Assembly: GCA_023369685.1 (NCBI GenBank)
Contig: SACZ01000002.1
Coordinates: 868,001 to 932,000, forward strand
DNA: 64,000 nucleotides
DNA from: Prolixibacteraceae bacterium JC049
GTDB lineage: Bacteria; Bacteroidota; Bacteroidia; Bacteroidales; Prolixibacteraceae
Direction of reading: 5' to 3'
The position numbers were made by a program, and so were the translations under genes. The notes beneath the pieces are model-generated. The model saw only the letters and a program-made list of their open reading frames with translations, made no database searches and was not told where the DNA came from. Each line of letters opens with the position of its first letter. Position 1 is the first letter of the stretch. This document shows, piece after piece, positions 54,050 through 63,700 of this stretch.

Positions 54050-54811
54050 TTACTCAGCAATCTTAGCACAAAGGTATTCGCGGTTCAAACGAGCAATGTT
54101 TGAAATAGAGATAGCCTTTGGACATTCTGCTTCACAAGCTCCAGTGTTAGTACATCCACCGAAACCTAGCTCATCCATTTTTGCTACCATGTTGCGAGCA
54201 CGACGCTTAGCTTCAACTTGCCCTTGAGGCAATTTTGCCAAGTGCGAAACCTTAGCAGCAACGAATAACATAGCCGATGAGTTTTTACAAGTTGCCACAC
54301 ATGCTCCACAGCCAATACAAGCTGCTGCATCCATTGCTTCTTCTGAATCTTCGTAACCAATAGGAATTGTATTACCGTCAGGTACACCACCGGTGTTAAC
54401 CGATACGAAACCTCCTGACTGAAGGATCTCCTCGAATGCTGTACGATCAACCATCAAGTCTTTGATTACAGGGAATGAACCTGCACGCCATGGCTCGATA
54501 GTGATTGTTTCGCCTTCGCTGAATTTACGCATGTGCAACTGACATGTTGTAATTTCTGTATCAGGTCCGTGTGCTTTACCATTGATGTACAAGCTACACA
54601 TACCACAGATACCTTCGCGGCAATCGTGATCGAATGCGATTGGATCTTTTCCTTCGCGAACCAAGTTGTCGTTTAGGATATCCATCATTTCAAGGAATGA
54701 ACTTCCTTGTGAAACGTTCTCTACCTCGTAAGTTTCGAAACGTCCCTTGTCTTTCGGACTATTTTGTCTCCAGACTTTTACGTATATCTTTTTTAATGTA
54801 ATATCTGCCAT
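54050..54811 (-). CDS. sdhB: Succinate dehydrogenase/fumarate reductase iron-sulfur subunit
   Basis: A 253-aa electron-transfer subunit. Plant-type [2Fe-2S] cysteines are in [16 protein letters not shown] with the fourth in ITTCQLH. The C-terminal ferredoxin-like part has [17 protein letters not shown] and [15 protein letters not shown] for the [4Fe-4S] and [3Fe-4S] centres. All ligands present. The last gene of the C-A-B operon, but the four-helix-bundle gene lies between it and sdhA. Confidence 0.96.
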   Translation of the reverse strand: MADITLKKIYVKVWRQNSPKDKGRFETYEVENVSQGSSFLEMMDILNDNLVREGKDPIAFDHDCREGICGMCSLYINGKAHGPDTEITTCQLHMRKFSEGETITIEPWRAGSFPVIKDLMVDRTAFEEILQSGGFVSVNTGGVPDGNTIPIGYEDSEEAMDAAACIGCGACVATCKNSSAMLFVAAKVSHLAKLPQGQVEAKRRARNMVAKMDELGFGGCTNTGACEAECPKAISISNIARLNREYLCAKIAE

Positions 54812-54823
54812 TGTTCTTTTTTT

Positions 54824-54866
54824 TAGTACATAGTAATTAGTACCTAGTAGTTAGTACAGTGTACTT
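54824..54866. repeat. Reiterated TAGTAC tract downstream of the S23 gene
   Basis: Four to five imperfect copies of TTAGTACNTAGTA between the S23 stop and sdhB. Mirrored by an AGTATT-type tract at 55219-55263 on the other side. Confidence 0.55.
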
Positions 54867-55218
54867 AGATTTTTAGAGATTTTTTTAGTGAATAAAGCAT
54901 TTTCTGTATTTCTGAAAGTTGTGCTGACAGCTCGTTAAACTGATTGGATGAGATAAACTCTAAATCAGCTGAGATACATAACAACGATTCTACTTCGTAT
55001 GCCGACCCGTTTGCAATATCAAGGAAGCGAGCAAACTCTTTGTCGGTATGTCTTCCACTTCCTTCGGCAATATTACTACTGATAGAAATTACTGCTCTCT
55101 GAACTTGGCTGGTAAGAGCAAAAGTTTCGCTTTGAGGGAACTGTCGAGTGATTTTATACACATCCACAGCCAGCTCTTTGCTTTTTTGCCATACTTTAAG
55201 TTCTTTGAACTGATGCAT
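54865..55218 (-). CDS. Four-helix-bundle (S23/IVS-type) protein
   Basis: A 117-aa protein of the 23S rRNA intervening-sequence family. Segments: FKELKVWQKSKELAVDVYKIT, TSQVQRAVISISSNIAEGSGR, EFARFLDIANGSAYEVESLL and the final helix LSEIQKMLYSLKKSL. These genes occur as apparently mobile single genes in Bacteroidota, with unknown function. Here it separates sdhA and sdhB of a normally contiguous operon and is flanked on both sides by short reiterated tracts, which supports insertion. Confidence 0.93.
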   Translation of the reverse strand: MHQFKELKVWQKSKELAVDVYKITRQFPQSETFALTSQVQRAVISISSNIAEGSGRHTDKEFARFLDIANGSAYEVESLLCISADLEFISSNQFNELSAQLSEIQKMLYSLKKSLKI

Positions 55219-55263
55219 TTCTATCAGATTAATCTCTATACTAAATACTCAATACTCTGTTCT
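55219..55263. repeat. Reiterated AGTATT tract upstream of the S23 gene
   Basis: On the minus strand AGTATTGAGTATTTAGTATA forms three imperfect units of 7 bp between sdhA and the S23 gene. Confidence 0.5.
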
Positions 55264-57204
55264 CTACTTGTAACTACGCTGAGTTAATTCTACGTTTTCG
55301 AAAACTAGTTCTTCTTTGTGAAGAGTAGGTTCTTGGTTTTCACCAGTGTACTCCCACGCAGAAACGAATGTGAAGTTTTCGTCATCACGTTTAGCTTCGC
55401 CGTCCTCAGTAACAGATTCTTCGCGGTAGTGACCACCACAAGATTCGTTACGAGTTAAGGCATCGCGAGCCATCAACTCACCTAACTCAAGGAAATCGGC
55501 AACACGACCTGCTTTTTCCAATTCAGGGTTAACGTTTTTCATCTCACCTGGGATGAATACGTTTTTCCAGAATTCTTCGCGGATAGCTTTGATCTCAGCA
55601 ATTGCTTCTTTCAATCCTTTTTCGTTACGTGACATACCTACTTTGTCCCACATGATCTGACCTAATTTCTTGTGGAAGTAGTCAACAGGCTGCTTACCCT
55701 TAATGTTGAATAACTTCTCTAAGCGACCAGTAACCTCTTTTTCAGCTGCGTCGAACTCAGGAGTGTTAGTGTCGATTTTAGGAGTCATGATCTCATCAGC
55801 AAGGTAATCGCCGATAGTGTAAGGCAATACGAAATATCCGTCAGCTAAACCTTGCATCAATGCAGATGCTCCCAAACGGTTACCACCGTGATCTGAGAAG
55901 TTAGCCTCACCGATAGAGTAAAGACCTGGTACAGATGTCATCAAGTTGTAATCAACCCAAGTACCACCCATTGAGTAGTGAATAGCTGGGTAGATCATCA
56001 TAGGCGCTTTGTAAGGATCTACATCAGTAATTTTCTCGTACATCTGGAATAAGTTTCCATAACGAGCTTTAATTACATCGATTCCTAAGCGATCAATAGC
56101 ATATTTAAAGTCCAAGAATACGGCTTTACCAGTGTTGTTAACACCGAAACCTTCATCACAACGCTCTTTCGCAGCACGAGAAGCAACGTCACGAGGAACA
56201 AGGTTACCGTAAGATGGATATCTTCTTTCTAGGTAGAAGTCGCGATCTGCATCAGCAATGTCGTTTGGATGCAACTCGCCTTTTTGCAATTTAATTGCGT
56301 CTTCTTTTTTCTTTGGTACCCAAACACGACCGTCGTTACGCAACGACTCTGACATCAATGTTAGTTTCGACTGTTGATCGCCGTGAACAGGAATACATGT
56401 TGGGTGAATCTGTACAAAACAAGGGTTTCCGAAGTGTGCTCCACGTTTGTAAGCAACCCATGAAGCAGAACCGTTACATCCCATTGCATTTGTAGATAGG
56501 AAGAATACATTTCCGTATCCACCCGATGCGATAACTACAGCGTGAGCACCGAAACGCTTCACTTCTCCTGTAACCATATCGCGGGCGATGATACCGCGAG
56601 CTTTTCCATCGATTTTAACGATGTCCATCATCTCGTGGCGGTTGTACATCTTAACACCACCTTTAGCAATCTGACGGTTCATTGCTGCGTAACATCCTAA
56701 TAGTAGCTGCTGACCGGTTTGTCCGCGGGCGTAGAACGTACGACTTACCAATACACCACCGAAAGAGCGGTTAGCCAAAGTACCACCGTACTCACGTCCG
56801 AAAGGTACACCTTGTGCTACACACTGGTCAATAATGTTTGGTGAAACCTCAGCCAAACGGTAAACGTTAGCCTCACGTGCACGGTAGTCACCACCTTTAA
56901 TAGTATCGTAGAAAAGACGATAAACAGAGTCGTTATCGTTCTGATAGTTTTTAGCTGCATTGATACCTCCCTGTGCTGCGATAGAGTGCGCACGACGAGG
57001 TGAATCTTGGTAACAGAAAGCATGTACGTTGTATCCTAGCTCTGCCAATGAAGCAGCAGCCGATCCACCTGCCAATCCTGTTCCAACAACAATTACATCA
57101 AGCTTTCTTTTGTTCGCTGGACTCACTACTTTAATTGAAGCTTTGTGTTTGCTCCATTTTTCTGCTAGTGGTCCTGCTGGTATCTTGGAATTAAGAATAG
57201 TCAT
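55264..57204 (-). CDS. sdhA: Succinate dehydrogenase/fumarate reductase flavoprotein subunit
   Basis: A 646-aa subunit with covalent FAD. The Rossmann motif is [20 protein letters not shown]; the flavin-linked histidine is in [15 protein letters not shown]. Substrate-site residues are in [15 protein letters not shown] and [17 protein letters not shown]. The C-terminus contains [19 protein letters not shown]. Bacteroidota-type, long subunit. 19 bp after sdhC. Confidence 0.97.
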   Translation of the reverse strand: MTILNSKIPAGPLAEKWSKHKASIKVVSPANKRKLDVIVVGTGLAGGSAAASLAELGYNVHAFCYQDSPRRAHSIAAQGGINAAKNYQNDNDSVYRLFYDTIKGGDYRAREANVYRLAEVSPNIIDQCVAQGVPFGREYGGTLANRSFGGVLVSRTFYARGQTGQQLLLGCYAAMNRQIAKGGVKMYNRHEMMDIVKIDGKARGIIARDMVTGEVKRFGAHAVVIASGGYGNVFFLSTNAMGCNGSASWVAYKRGAHFGNPCFVQIHPTCIPVHGDQQSKLTLMSESLRNDGRVWVPKKKEDAIKLQKGELHPNDIADADRDFYLERRYPSYGNLVPRDVASRAAKERCDEGFGVNNTGKAVFLDFKYAIDRLGIDVIKARYGNLFQMYEKITDVDPYKAPMMIYPAIHYSMGGTWVDYNLMTSVPGLYSIGEANFSDHGGNRLGASALMQGLADGYFVLPYTIGDYLADEIMTPKIDTNTPEFDAAEKEVTGRLEKLFNIKGKQPVDYFHKKLGQIMWDKVGMSRNEKGLKEAIAEIKAIREEFWKNVFIPGEMKNVNPELEKAGRVADFLELGELMARDALTRNESCGGHYREESVTEDGEAKRDDENFTFVSAWEYTGENQEPTLHKEELVFENVELTQRSYK

Positions 57205-57223
57205 AATTCAGTGTCTTAGAAGA

Positions 57224-57919
57224 TTAAAATTTAATCAGGAAATACAATGGAATAATTGAATAACCTACAGCAATAACAATAGCGTAGATTAATGCAACAA
57301 CCTCTAAACGCTTACGCCAGATTTTGTTATTCCAACCAATAGTGTGGAATGCTGACCAAAATCCATGAGTAATGTGCATTCCCAACAAAATTGCACCAGC
57401 AATGTAAAGAACGCTATACAACGCATTTGATTTGAAAAGAGAAGCTACCAATGCATATGCATTTTCCATGTGTACATGAACACCTCCCTGCATAACAGTA
57501 ACCTCTTCCAATAGAGGAGATCCTGTTACTTTAATTTTCCAGAAGAAATGCATGATGTGCATTACTAGGAAAACAAGAACTAATGATCCTAAAATTAACA
57601 TGTTGCGTGAAGCCCAAGAGCTAGAGTTTTTCAAATCTTGCTTTGCATACTTCACAGGGCGCGCTTTCATATTCTGCACTGTGATCCAAAGAGACCATAC
57701 AATGTGAATAATAAATCCTAATGCCAGTACTGGTTCCATAATTTTAATGGCTGGGTTTGTCGCCATGAAGTGCGCAGCCATATTGAATAAGTCACCACTG
57801 TCATCTAAGATCAACATTAAGTTGAGCGCAAGGTGAACCGCAATGAATACTACTAGAAATAATCCAGTAACACTCATAACGAACTTCTTACCAATTGAAG
57901 CAGTTAAAAAATTGCTCAT
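57224..57919 (-). CDS. sdhC: Succinate dehydrogenase/fumarate reductase cytochrome b subunit
   Basis: A 231-aa diheme cytochrome b of the B-type family (one large membrane subunit). Five helices; heme-ligand candidates are histidines in VFIAVHLALNLML, LGFIIHIVWS, VMHIMHFFWK and GMHITHGFW. First gene of the operon, exchanging electrons with menaquinone, which the men locus of this window would supply. Confidence 0.94.
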   Translation of the reverse strand: MSNFLTASIGKKFVMSVTGLFLVVFIAVHLALNLMLILDDSGDLFNMAAHFMATNPAIKIMEPVLALGFIIHIVWSLWITVQNMKARPVKYAKQDLKNSSSWASRNMLILGSLVLVFLVMHIMHFFWKIKVTGSPLLEEVTVMQGGVHVHMENAYALVASLFKSNALYSVLYIAGAILLGMHITHGFWSAFHTIGWNNKIWRKRLEVVALIYAIVIAVGYSIIPLYFLIKF

Positions 57920-57975
57920 AAGATTACCAATTTTATTTTCGTTTAACAGTTTTTTAAATCGCTTTTACAGCTCTA

Positions 57976-58007
57976 CAAATGTAGGTGCAGAAGGAGGTTC
58001 TAACAAA
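57976..58007 (-). promoter_or_regulatory. Promoter of the sdh/frd operon
   Basis: On the minus strand TTTG (58004-58007), 20 bp, then TACATTTG (57976-57983), about 55 bp upstream of sdhC. Confidence 0.65.
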
Positions 58008-58164
58008 AAAACCATCCAATTTAAAACGTTTCTATGGTTTTTATTAGTAGAAATTTAAAACAACGATTTGGAAGTGTTAGGTAACCGCAAATATAACCCT
58101 TTGATTTTGATTTTTATACTTGCCAATTGAGCTATTTTTAGAGCAATTTTTTATTTAGATGAAA

Positions 58165-58809
58165 TTAATGTGAAAAAAGGCGAATATTATCGATTGCTCC
58201 CTGGTCATCGAATGAGCCAATTCCTACCTGACCGGTTGTGAAAGTTTTGTCGTTTGCTTTCATAATTGGTGTCTCCATATCGTCGAAATAAAGTGCAATA
58301 TCTCCGGTTTTAGTGTTGCGTTCCAAGCGCATACGGTGCCAATTGTTTCCCCAGTTCACCCCCGATGATACATGTTCGGCTATTTTTACCCGTGCAGCTT
58401 CGTTTACAATGAAGATGTTGTGAGCATGATTGTCGGGCTTGGTGGCTATGTGGCAGTAGTAAAAATGTTTGTTGTCCTTGTAGTTAAAGAAAATGCACAT
58501 ATCGCGATGACCATATTCTCTTCCCGTTTGTTTTAAGTCGGCTTCGAACACAAAATCACTTACCTCGATATCCTTAATTCTGGAAACAATAAAAGGAGAG
58601 CGGAAAGGAGGTTTGTAATCGCCTCGCCCCATGCACTCTAAAAGTCCGTCGTTCCATTTCCATTTTTCAGGATTAGAAAATTCGAAATCGTTGATAGCTT
58701 CTTGTTGATCGAAGTTTTGTTGGTAAACCAATGAGTACCCCGTTTTTTTATCTTTTTCGGTACAGCTTAGAAATAGGGTTAGAATAGCAATGATTAGTGT
58801 GTAACGCAT
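58165..58809 (-). CDS. LamG/DUF1080-like lipoprotein
   Basis: A 214-aa lipoprotein (lipobox LTLFLSCTEKD, Cys near 16). The mature part resembles a concanavalin-like jelly-roll: YQQNFDQQEAINDFEFSNPEKW at the front, FVFEADLKQTGREYGHRDMCI, and HRMRLERNTKTGDIALYFDD with VGIGSFDDQGAIDNIRLF at the end, the pattern of DUF1080 / 3-keto-disaccharide hydrolase-like and LamG proteins. No catalytic residues could be assigned. Stands alone. Confidence 0.72.
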   Translation of the reverse strand: MRYTLIIAILTLFLSCTEKDKKTGYSLVYQQNFDQQEAINDFEFSNPEKWKWNDGLLECMGRGDYKPPFRSPFIVSRIKDIEVSDFVFEADLKQTGREYGHRDMCIFFNYKDNKHFYYCHIATKPDNHAHNIFIVNEAARVKIAEHVSSGVNWGNNWHRMRLERNTKTGDIALYFDDMETPIMKANDKTFTTGQVGIGSFDDQGAIDNIRLFSH

Positions 58810-58905
58810 TTTTTATTTTAAAGAAATGCATTCGATTGCATAAAACCAAGGAAAAAAGATCATTTGGCTTAAAATGATCAAACGCAAAGCTTTGCGGGGA
58901 TTTGT

Positions 58906-58971
58906 AACCTGAGTTCGAGATTAAATATTGGCTCAAAATTGGAACAAAAAAAGTAAAATCGAACTCAGGTT
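58906..58971. repeat. MITE-like inverted-repeat element, copy B
   Basis: Perfect 13-bp terminal inverted repeats AACCTGAGTTCGA (58906-58918) and TCGAACTCAGGTT (58959-58971) enclose 40 bp of AT-rich DNA. The ends match copy A at 9403-9517. Confidence 0.55.
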
Positions 58972-58986
58972 GAGGTAAAATTCTGG

Positions 58987-59991
58987 TTACAGGTTGAAAC
59001 AGATACCTGCATTAAAGCCAATCCAAGTGGCAACTAAATTTTTACTTCCGTAATGTTTGTAAATAGTAGAAGGGATGTGGATGGTATCATATCTTTCGTC
59101 AGTTGTTCGGTCTGAAATGTACACATTAGCAACTGGTCCGGCTACTAAATCTAATTTTGGTGTTAAAGCAAAGTGATAGTTTAGCTTTAGCTGGTTTAAC
59201 ATGTTTATACCTTTCCATTGGTTGTCGTAAATAAGCTGAGATGTTGTGGCTTCGAGGGCTACTTTGTGTTTCGGAGCAATACTAAATAACGAACCTAATC
59301 CCATGCCGAATTCCATTACACTTTTGTCTTTGTATGAGCCGTAGCCAACCTGATAAATGGTGTAGCACTTTTCCACTCCCATTTTGTAAGTTAATCGGGC
59401 ATGCATTGTTTCTGTGGTAGTTGCTTCAATGGCTTTGTAGCCTCCTTTTATAATGTTTACCAAACCAATCGGGGTGCCACTAGAAGCATCTTTACTAATG
59501 TTGATTAATCCGAATTGTAGACCTTTGAACGATTTTGCAATGTTGATAACTCCCAATTGAAAACCAGAAAAGTGTTCTTTAACGATATTGGCTACAGATA
59601 ATTGAAAGCCTTTTGAACTACTGTTAACAATGTTGGTTACTCCTGCCAACTGAAAACCACTGGTGGAGTCGGAAGCAAGATTAATTGTTCCGGAAATGAT
59701 TGTGCCTTTAGATGTGCCTTCAGTGATATTGGCAACTCCACCAATTTGGCACCCTTTTACATTGCCTTTGTTGATGTTGGCAACTCCTCCCAGTTCGAAA
59801 CCGTTAACTCCGCCATTTATTCCAACTGTTGCATTCAGCGAGAAATCGTTTGAATATTCTACTGCATTGGCTCCATGGTTGCTGATAGGAGTAATTAAAC
59901 TTGCCTGTATTTTCTTACGTTCTTTTTCTTGTGCAAAGCTGATAGAAAAAGAGAAGATAAGTGCTGTGATAATAAATACTGTTTTTGTCAT
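58987..59991 (-). CDS. Exported beta-repeat protein (LA_2272-like), repeat-only paralogue
   Basis: A 334-aa exported protein (signal peptide 1-20, SFSISFAQ). About eight repeats of 18-22 residues with consensus G[FC]QLGGVxNIxxxxxKG run from about 48 to 200 (GFQLAGVTNIVNSSSKG, GFQLGVINIAKS, GLQFGLINISKD). A C-terminal beta-rich domain (about 200-334, GGYKAIEATTTETMHARL to GFNAGICFNL) follows and resembles an outer-membrane barrel. It matches the second half of the neighbour at 60149. Start at 59991, before the signal peptide. Function unknown. Confidence 0.75.
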   Translation of the reverse strand: MTKTVFIITALIFSFSISFAQEKERKKIQASLITPISNHGANAVEYSNDFSLNATVGINGGVNGFELGGVANINKGNVKGCQIGGVANITEGTSKGTIISGTINLASDSTSGFQLAGVTNIVNSSSKGFQLSVANIVKEHFSGFQLGVINIAKSFKGLQFGLINISKDASSGTPIGLVNIIKGGYKAIEATTTETMHARLTYKMGVEKCYTIYQVGYGSYKDKSVMEFGMGLGSLFSIAPKHKVALEATTSQLIYDNQWKGINMLNQLKLNYHFALTPKLDLVAGPVANVYISDRTTDERYDTIHIPSTIYKHYGSKNLVATWIGFNAGICFNL

Positions 59992-60148
59992 CTTGTTTTG
60001 TATTTCGTGTTTTAAATATTTCTGAATAGGCGTTTGTTTTTGCCTTTTACAGATGGATGACAACAGTGATTGAATTTCCCCCTATCGAGGATTGAAAAAA
60101 ATGTGAAATAAAATTTAAGTGGTTGTTATTGTGCAGAATTTTAGTGTG

Positions 60149-61945
60149 TTATATCTTAAGGCCGAAATGCCATCCCCACCAATTTTGTGTTTTGTTGGTT
60201 GCAATGGCTTTGTTGATGAACTTAATTCCGGGATTAAAGGAGGTATCAGATGCTAGTCCGTTCTCGTTATTGGTTTGAGGAACGAAGAAGTTGAAACTAG
60301 GCCCTGCGAATAACTGTAGCTTTTTATTCAGCTTTAGATTTATATCGAAATGGATTTTGGCCATATTGCCTAAAAAGAAGTCGCTGCCTTTTCTGGTGTT
60401 AAAAACAGCAGAAGCGATATAATCGATATTGAATGAGGCTGTTTTTTCTTTTCGGAATATCATCCCGATTCCGTATCCTGCATGTAGGTATTTCCCAGCT
60501 CCGGCTTTTAGTGTGGAGTACAGAAATCTTCCCCCGGTTTTGTATGTTACGTTAAAATGAAAAGTCTCGTTGGTGCTTAGCTCCAGTTTTCTATACCCCG
60601 ACTTTACAATGTTTATTAAGCCAAACTGAAGGCCGTTTTCAATGGTGTCGGCGTAGTTAACTATTCCTAGTTGCAGGCCATTTAGCTTTCTGGTTTTATT
60701 GAGTAGGGCTGTAAGTTGCAGGCCATCTATTTCTACTGCTTCATTGTATAAACTGGAAACCTGAGTTCCTTTTACCGAATTGGCCTTATTAACTCCTCCC
60801 GATATCTGAAGGTTGGTTCTTTCCAGTCGGTTGATATTAACTCCACCTGCTATTTGACCGTTAAAACCATTGCTCTCAGTATAGCTTGAGTTGCCAGCAA
60901 GGTTGAATCCACCTGCAATTTGCATTCCGCTTAATTGAGTATTGGCCAGGTTGGTTCCTCCGCTTATTTGGGTGCCACTTACTTTTCCCATGGCCTTGTT
61001 AATTCCACCTGCTATTTGTACTCCATTAACATTTTCTCCTGTAACGTTAATTGCTCCGGCCATTTGAACACCTCTTAAATCTTGCTGAATAAAGTTGGCT
61101 GCTGAGCCAATTTCCAAACCGTTAATAGCATAGTTGTATCCAGCAACGATATTCAGTGAAAAACTATTGGTTGTCCTTCCTTTCGACAAGGTATTAGTTC
61201 CTACAGTAGGTACCAGCGACATTTGCAGTGCTCCTCGTTGAAAAACATTTAACTTTTCAGCTACATATCGGTTCTTGTTCGGAATAAAGAATTTAACCAG
61301 TTTCAGGTTATTGAAAGAGCTGCTTTGAACTGAAGCAGGTTTCAGGTGCTCTAAAGGTTCTAGTCTTTCGATGGTTGCGCCCTGATTAATAGTGAACTCC
61401 ACATGGCTATGTGCCGAGTTGAAATAGACAATGGTATCCTGAAAGTGTTGTGCGTTTAAACTCAATAGAAGAGGGTTGCCCTTGTTGTCGAGTTTTATAT
61501 TGAATCGACCTTCTACATTGGTGATAATTGTACGTTTACTATTGGGATCGTAGATGATAGCATTGCTAACCGGCTGATTGCTTTTGTCTTTTAACTGTCC
61601 GGATATTCTTACCGATTCGTTGATTGAAGTCTCGTATTGACGTTTCCGTTGAATAAGCACATGGGAACCAACAACTTTATATCGAAATTCATTTCCAAGT
61701 AGCTGGTTTAATATCTTCTTTAGTGATCGGTTCTCGGTATTAATTACCACTTTCTCGTTCAAATCGATAATATCGGCATGAAAGGAAAAATTGAATTGTC
61801 CCTTGCTCTCCAGTTTTTCGAATGCGACGGATAGCGGTTCATCGATAACAGCTAAACTCATTTTTTGAGTCAGGTAGTTCTGTGCTTTCAATGAAAAAGC
61901 CATCAGAATAAAAGTAATTACAAGAAATAGTTTAGCTGGTTTCAT
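60149..61945 (-). CDS. STN plus carboxypeptidase-like plus beta-repeat outer-membrane protein
   Basis: A 598-aa exported protein. Signal peptide 1-21. STN domain about 25-103 (AFEKLESKGQFNFSFHADI). Carboxypeptidase-regulatory-like domain about 113-195 (ISGQLKDKSNQPVSNAII). Then about ten repeats (GVQMAGAINVTGENVN, GVQIAGGINKAMGKVS, GMQIAGGFNLA) and a C-terminal barrel-like domain (GYRKLELSTNETFHFNV to WWGWHFGLKI) shared with the protein at 58987. It lies 5 bp after a FecR gene and so is the probable signal giver, although it is not a TonB receptor. Confidence 0.8.
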   Translation of the reverse strand: MKPAKLFLVITFILMAFSLKAQNYLTQKMSLAVIDEPLSVAFEKLESKGQFNFSFHADIIDLNEKVVINTENRSLKKILNQLLGNEFRYKVVGSHVLIQRKRQYETSINESVRISGQLKDKSNQPVSNAIIYDPNSKRTIITNVEGRFNIKLDNKGNPLLLSLNAQHFQDTIVYFNSAHSHVEFTINQGATIERLEPLEHLKPASVQSSSFNNLKLVKFFIPNKNRYVAEKLNVFQRGALQMSLVPTVGTNTLSKGRTTNSFSLNIVAGYNYAINGLEIGSAANFIQQDLRGVQMAGAINVTGENVNGVQIAGGINKAMGKVSGTQISGGTNLANTQLSGMQIAGGFNLAGNSSYTESNGFNGQIAGGVNINRLERTNLQISGGVNKANSVKGTQVSSLYNEAVEIDGLQLTALLNKTRKLNGLQLGIVNYADTIENGLQFGLINIVKSGYRKLELSTNETFHFNVTYKTGGRFLYSTLKAGAGKYLHAGYGIGMIFRKEKTASFNIDYIASAVFNTRKGSDFFLGNMAKIHFDINLKLNKKLQLFAGPSFNFFVPQTNNENGLASDTSFNPGIKFINKAIATNKTQNWWGWHFGLKI

Positions 61946-61950
61946 TGATC

Positions 61951-62943
61951 TTAAGGAGTTGTTATGGTGTACTTGTTCCCTTCTTTTGTATATTCTAAAT
62001 CGAATGTTGAAGTAATTACATCAATAATCTCATCAATATTATCCGTTTGGAAAATGGTATTTAATGGAAGTGCATTGATGTTATTGTCGTTGCAGGTTAT
62101 TTCGATATTAAAGTGTTCGTTTAATGTTTTGAAGACGTCCTGAAGCGGAGTGTCGTTGAAAACAATTGTATTGTTATGCCAGTTTATGGCAGTAGGTAGC
62201 TGTTTTTTAGGAAGAATTTTACGCGAACTTTGCTGAATTAACGCACTCTGGTTTCGGGTTAAAATGGTCGTGATAGTATCATTTGATACTATATTGAAGC
62301 AAAATACCTGAACTTTACCTTTTACCACATCGATGGCTACATCGCTATTTTCTTCAATTTTAACATTAAACTGAGTTCCCAATACTTTAACTCCGCCAAT
62401 TCCGGCATCTACAATAAATGGCAATTGCGCATTGCGTTTAACCTGAAAAAAGGCTTCGCCGTGTAACTTCAGATTCCTGTTGTTTTTCCCAAATTGTTTA
62501 TTGTATTCTAAGCTGGAGTTAGCATTTAATGCCACAATTGAACCATCGGGTAGGGTGTCGGTAACCGCTATCGGAGTTAAGTTGGCTAATGTAAGTGGAG
62601 CAGTGGTTGAAGTCCAAATGCGTGAAACAAACAGGATAACCAAAATAGATGCGGCTACAGATGTAAGCCATATTATGCGGTGTTTCTTTGTTTTCTGAGA
62701 TTGCTCGTAAGCATCTACTCTTTGTTCCATTTTATCCCAGGCCAATTTCGGGCTAACAGCCACAGGTCTGGGCTGAAGATTTCCGGCTTCTAGCCAAACT
62801 ACTTCTAGTTGGTCGAGTCTTTTCCTGTTTTCTTCCGAAAGATCGAGCCATGATATGATCTTCAGCTGTTCTTCAGCAGAGGTTTCACCAGCCAGAAAGC
62901 GGGTTAGTGTTGCATCATCGATATATAGCTCGTCGTAGTTCAT
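61951..62943 (-). CDS. FecR-family anti-sigma factor
   Basis: A 330-aa anti-sigma regulator. Cytoplasmic N-terminus with DATLTRFLAGETSAEEQLKI, membrane helix about 87-105 (IIWLTSVAASILVILFV), periplasmic FecR domain with TLPDGSIVALNANS and KLHGEAFFQVKRNA, and DUF4974-like C-terminus. It is followed 5 bp later by the STN-repeat gene and preceded by its sigma gene at 63019 (75 bp). Confidence 0.93.
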   Translation of the reverse strand: MNYDELYIDDATLTRFLAGETSAEEQLKIISWLDLSEENRKRLDQLEVVWLEAGNLQPRPVAVSPKLAWDKMEQRVDAYEQSQKTKKHRIIWLTSVAASILVILFVSRIWTSTTAPLTLANLTPIAVTDTLPDGSIVALNANSSLEYNKQFGKNNRNLKLHGEAFFQVKRNAQLPFIVDAGIGGVKVLGTQFNVKIEENSDVAIDVVKGKVQVFCFNIVSNDTITTILTRNQSALIQQSSRKILPKKQLPTAINWHNNTIVFNDTPLQDVFKTLNEHFNIEITCNDNNINALPLNTIFQTDNIDEIIDVITSTFDLEYTKEGNKYTITTP

Positions 62944-63018
62944 CTTTTGTTTTTATCTGATCATTGATTCAATTTTGTTGTTCCTACAGGAGGAGGACAA
63001 CTAACTATTGATTTACTC

Positions 63019-63588
63019 CTATTCGTCGAGGAATAAATGGCTGAAAAAAAGTAAAATAACCGGAAGGTAATCCTTCAATTCTGTTCGTAGAAATCCCAGG
63101 GCTTTGCCCATTTGGTTTTCAACGGTTTTTATGGAAATGCCCATTTTGTCGGCTATCTCCCTGTATTTTAGTCCATCGTATCTACTTTGAATGAATATCT
63201 TTCGACGCTGTTCCGGCAACTTATTAATGGCTTGTCGAATTAGTTTCTGTAATTCTGTTTCTGTTGAAAAATCGGCATCGTTTTGTTCTTGCCATTGATC
63301 TTCCGACTGTTTATGCTTTTTGTATTCCTCCCGAATGTTGATGTGCTTAATTAGGTTAAGCGCTGCATTTCTGATGGATCGGAACAAGTAGGATTCAACG
63401 GAAGATTCGATTTCAATGCTTTTTCGGTTTACCCATAGCTTGAAAAAGATATTCTGAACAAGTTCTTCGGCCACTTCCTGATCTTTCACAAAATTGAAAG
63501 CATATGCACACATGTTACTGTAGTGTTGTTTAAACAGTAATTCAAATGCTGGTTTATCAATGGTGTTAATATTGGTTTTAGCCTCCAA
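63019..63588 (-). CDS. ECF sigma factor, FecI-like, with TTG start
   Basis: A 189-aa sigma factor. Region 2 (about 20-80) contains EVAEELVQNIFFKLWVNRKS; region 4 (about 120-170) has YREIADKMGISIKTVENQM. It starts at TTG 63588: an in-frame TAA lies shortly upstream and the first internal ATG is about 30 residues in, which would damage region 2. First gene of the sigma-FecR-STN-repeat module. Confidence 0.9.
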   Translation of the reverse strand: MEAKTNINTIDKPAFELLFKQHYSNMCAYAFNFVKDQEVAEELVQNIFFKLWVNRKSIEIESSVESYLFRSIRNAALNLIKHINIREEYKKHKQSEDQWQEQNDADFSTETELQKLIRQAINKLPEQRRKIFIQSRYDGLKYREIADKMGISIKTVENQMGKALGFLRTELKDYLPVILLFFSHLFLDE

Positions 63589-63645
63589 AATAGTGTGTGC
63601 TTACTTCGGTTTGTTTCTGAAATCAGAAGCAAAGATGTAAAAAAA

Positions 63646-63671
63646 CCTTGCAGAAAAGATATTCTACAAGG
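63646..63671 (-). terminator. Terminator after atpG
   Basis: CCTTGCAGAA (63646-63655) pairs with TTCTACAAGG (63662-63671) apart from one mismatch and is followed by a T run on the minus strand. Confidence 0.7.
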
Positions 63672-63700
63672 CCTACTTTATGTGAAAAAATTAAATTACT

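Noticed and set aside
59400-61150. Direct repeats of about 60 bp resembling tandem-repeat DNA
   Set aside because: They encode the 18-22 residue protein repeats of the two beta-repeat proteins.
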